Positions 63,871 through 64,000 of a stretch of DNA of 64,000 bases are shown piece after piece (within the stretch, counting starts at the first letter, position 1; every line of letters begins with the position of its first letter). The position numbers and the translations under genes are program-made. The notes under the pieces are model-generated. The model did no database searches and had not been told where the DNA came from. It saw nothing but the letters and a program-made list of their open reading frames with translations. The DNA comes from Candidatus Kapaibacterium sp. GTDB lineage: Bacteria > Bacteroidota > Ignavibacteria > Kapaibacteriales > JAEUSM01. The stretch lies in the NCBI GenBank assembly GCA_016788785.1, contig JAEUSM010000006.1, forward strand, positions 186,001 to 250,000, written 5' to 3'.

Positions 63871-63904
63871 AAAAAAAAGAGGCACATTCAATGAATGTAC
63901 CTCT
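63871..63904 (-). terminator. Terminator hairpin of the tRNA-Arg gene
   Basis: A stem aaagaggcacattc/gaatgtacctcttt with one C-A mismatch on the plus strand that becomes a G-U pair in the minus-strand RNA; a run of T follows on the minus strand. It lies 6 bases past the tRNA 3' end and may also serve the convergent pentapeptide gene. Confidence 0.8.
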
Positions 63905-63909
63905 TTACG

Positions 63910-63983
63910 TACGCCCGAAAGGATTCGAACCTTTGACCCACAGCTTAGAAGGCTGTTGCTCTATCCAGCTGAGCTACGGACGC
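63910..63983 (-). tRNA. tRNA-Arg (anticodon TCT)
   Basis: Reading the minus strand, a 74-base cloverleaf is visible: acceptor GCGTCCG paired with CGGGCGT (two G-U pairs), D arm with AGCTCAGCTGGATAGAGC, anticodon stem ACAGC/GCTGT around CTTCTAA (anticodon TCT, arginine AGA), short variable loop GGGTC, T arm AAAGG-TTCGAAT-CCTTT, and discriminator A. The CCA end is not encoded, which is usual in this group. Confidence 0.95.
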
Positions 63984-64000
63984 AACTTAGAATACAAATA

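Overview
The window is AT-rich, gene-dense DNA from a Gram-negative bacterium that makes lipopolysaccharide (lpxD, lpxK, bamA, two Skp/OmpH genes) and uses a type IX secretion system (T9SS). T9SS is indicated by five predicted T9SS cargo proteins with C-terminal sorting-type domains, a PorV/PorQ-like barrel and two PorE-like proteins. Three intergenic sites fit the Bacteroidota promoter pattern TTTG-N19-TAnnTTTG, and ribosome-binding sites are mostly weak. Together these point to the Bacteroidota/Ignavibacteriota/Kapaibacteriota side of the FCB group. Rank and species cannot be set from this sequence alone. No prophage, transposase, CRISPR array or rRNA is visible.

Layout. 1-2.7 kb: 3'-most part of a DUF2723/GT117-type membrane protein. 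2.7-9.9 kb (minus): two PorE-like proteins (TPR, WD40-like propeller, CRD, OmpA), PBP1C and an unknown secreted protein. 10-13.2 kb (plus): murA and a TPR protein with a degenerate histidine kinase. 13.2-13.55 kb: a gene-free cluster of palindromic repeats. 13.5-16.9 kb (minus): an OmpA-domain barrel protein and homogentisate dioxygenase. 17-21.8 kb (minus): scpA-scpB, a DUF4397 lipoprotein, and two unknown proteins. 22-23.4 kb (plus): adk and a DUF481 barrel. 23.4-28.9 kb (minus): an ABC ATPase, a lytic transglycosylase lipoprotein, an 88-residue protein and an AddA/UvrD-type helicase-nuclease. 28.9-43 kb (minus): a surface and secretion region with a metalloprotease, an Omp28 protein, a giant ASH-domain protein, a trimeric-fibre-like protein with an S74 self-cleaving chaperone, two OmpA proteins (one with a long TolA-like coiled coil), a secreted YciI protein and an RCC1 propeller. 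43.2-48.7 kb (plus): uppS-bamA-ompH-ompH-lpxD. 48.7-56.2 kb (minus): a tight operon of a small T9SS cargo, a PorV-like barrel, a TPR protein, a 909-residue G-N-D-x-Y repeat/HEAT protein, a GluR0-like ligand-gated K+ channel and miaE. 56.3-57.8 kb: htrA. 58-61.4 kb (plus): mltG-lpxK-C26 peptidase-unknown-GYF operon. 61.4-63.2 kb (minus): three paralogous small lipoproteins and an SNase-like protein. 63.3-64 kb: a pentapeptide-repeat protein and tRNA-Arg(TCT).

Most genes serve the cell envelope: peptidoglycan synthesis and cutting (murA, uppS, PBP1C, mltG, lytic transglycosylase), lipid A (lpxD, lpxK), outer-membrane assembly (bamA, Skp, htrA), and secretion and display of surface proteins. The least explained parts are the 50.4-53.1 kb repeat protein inside its PorV/ion-channel operon, and the 32.7-41 kb fibre/OmpA gene set.
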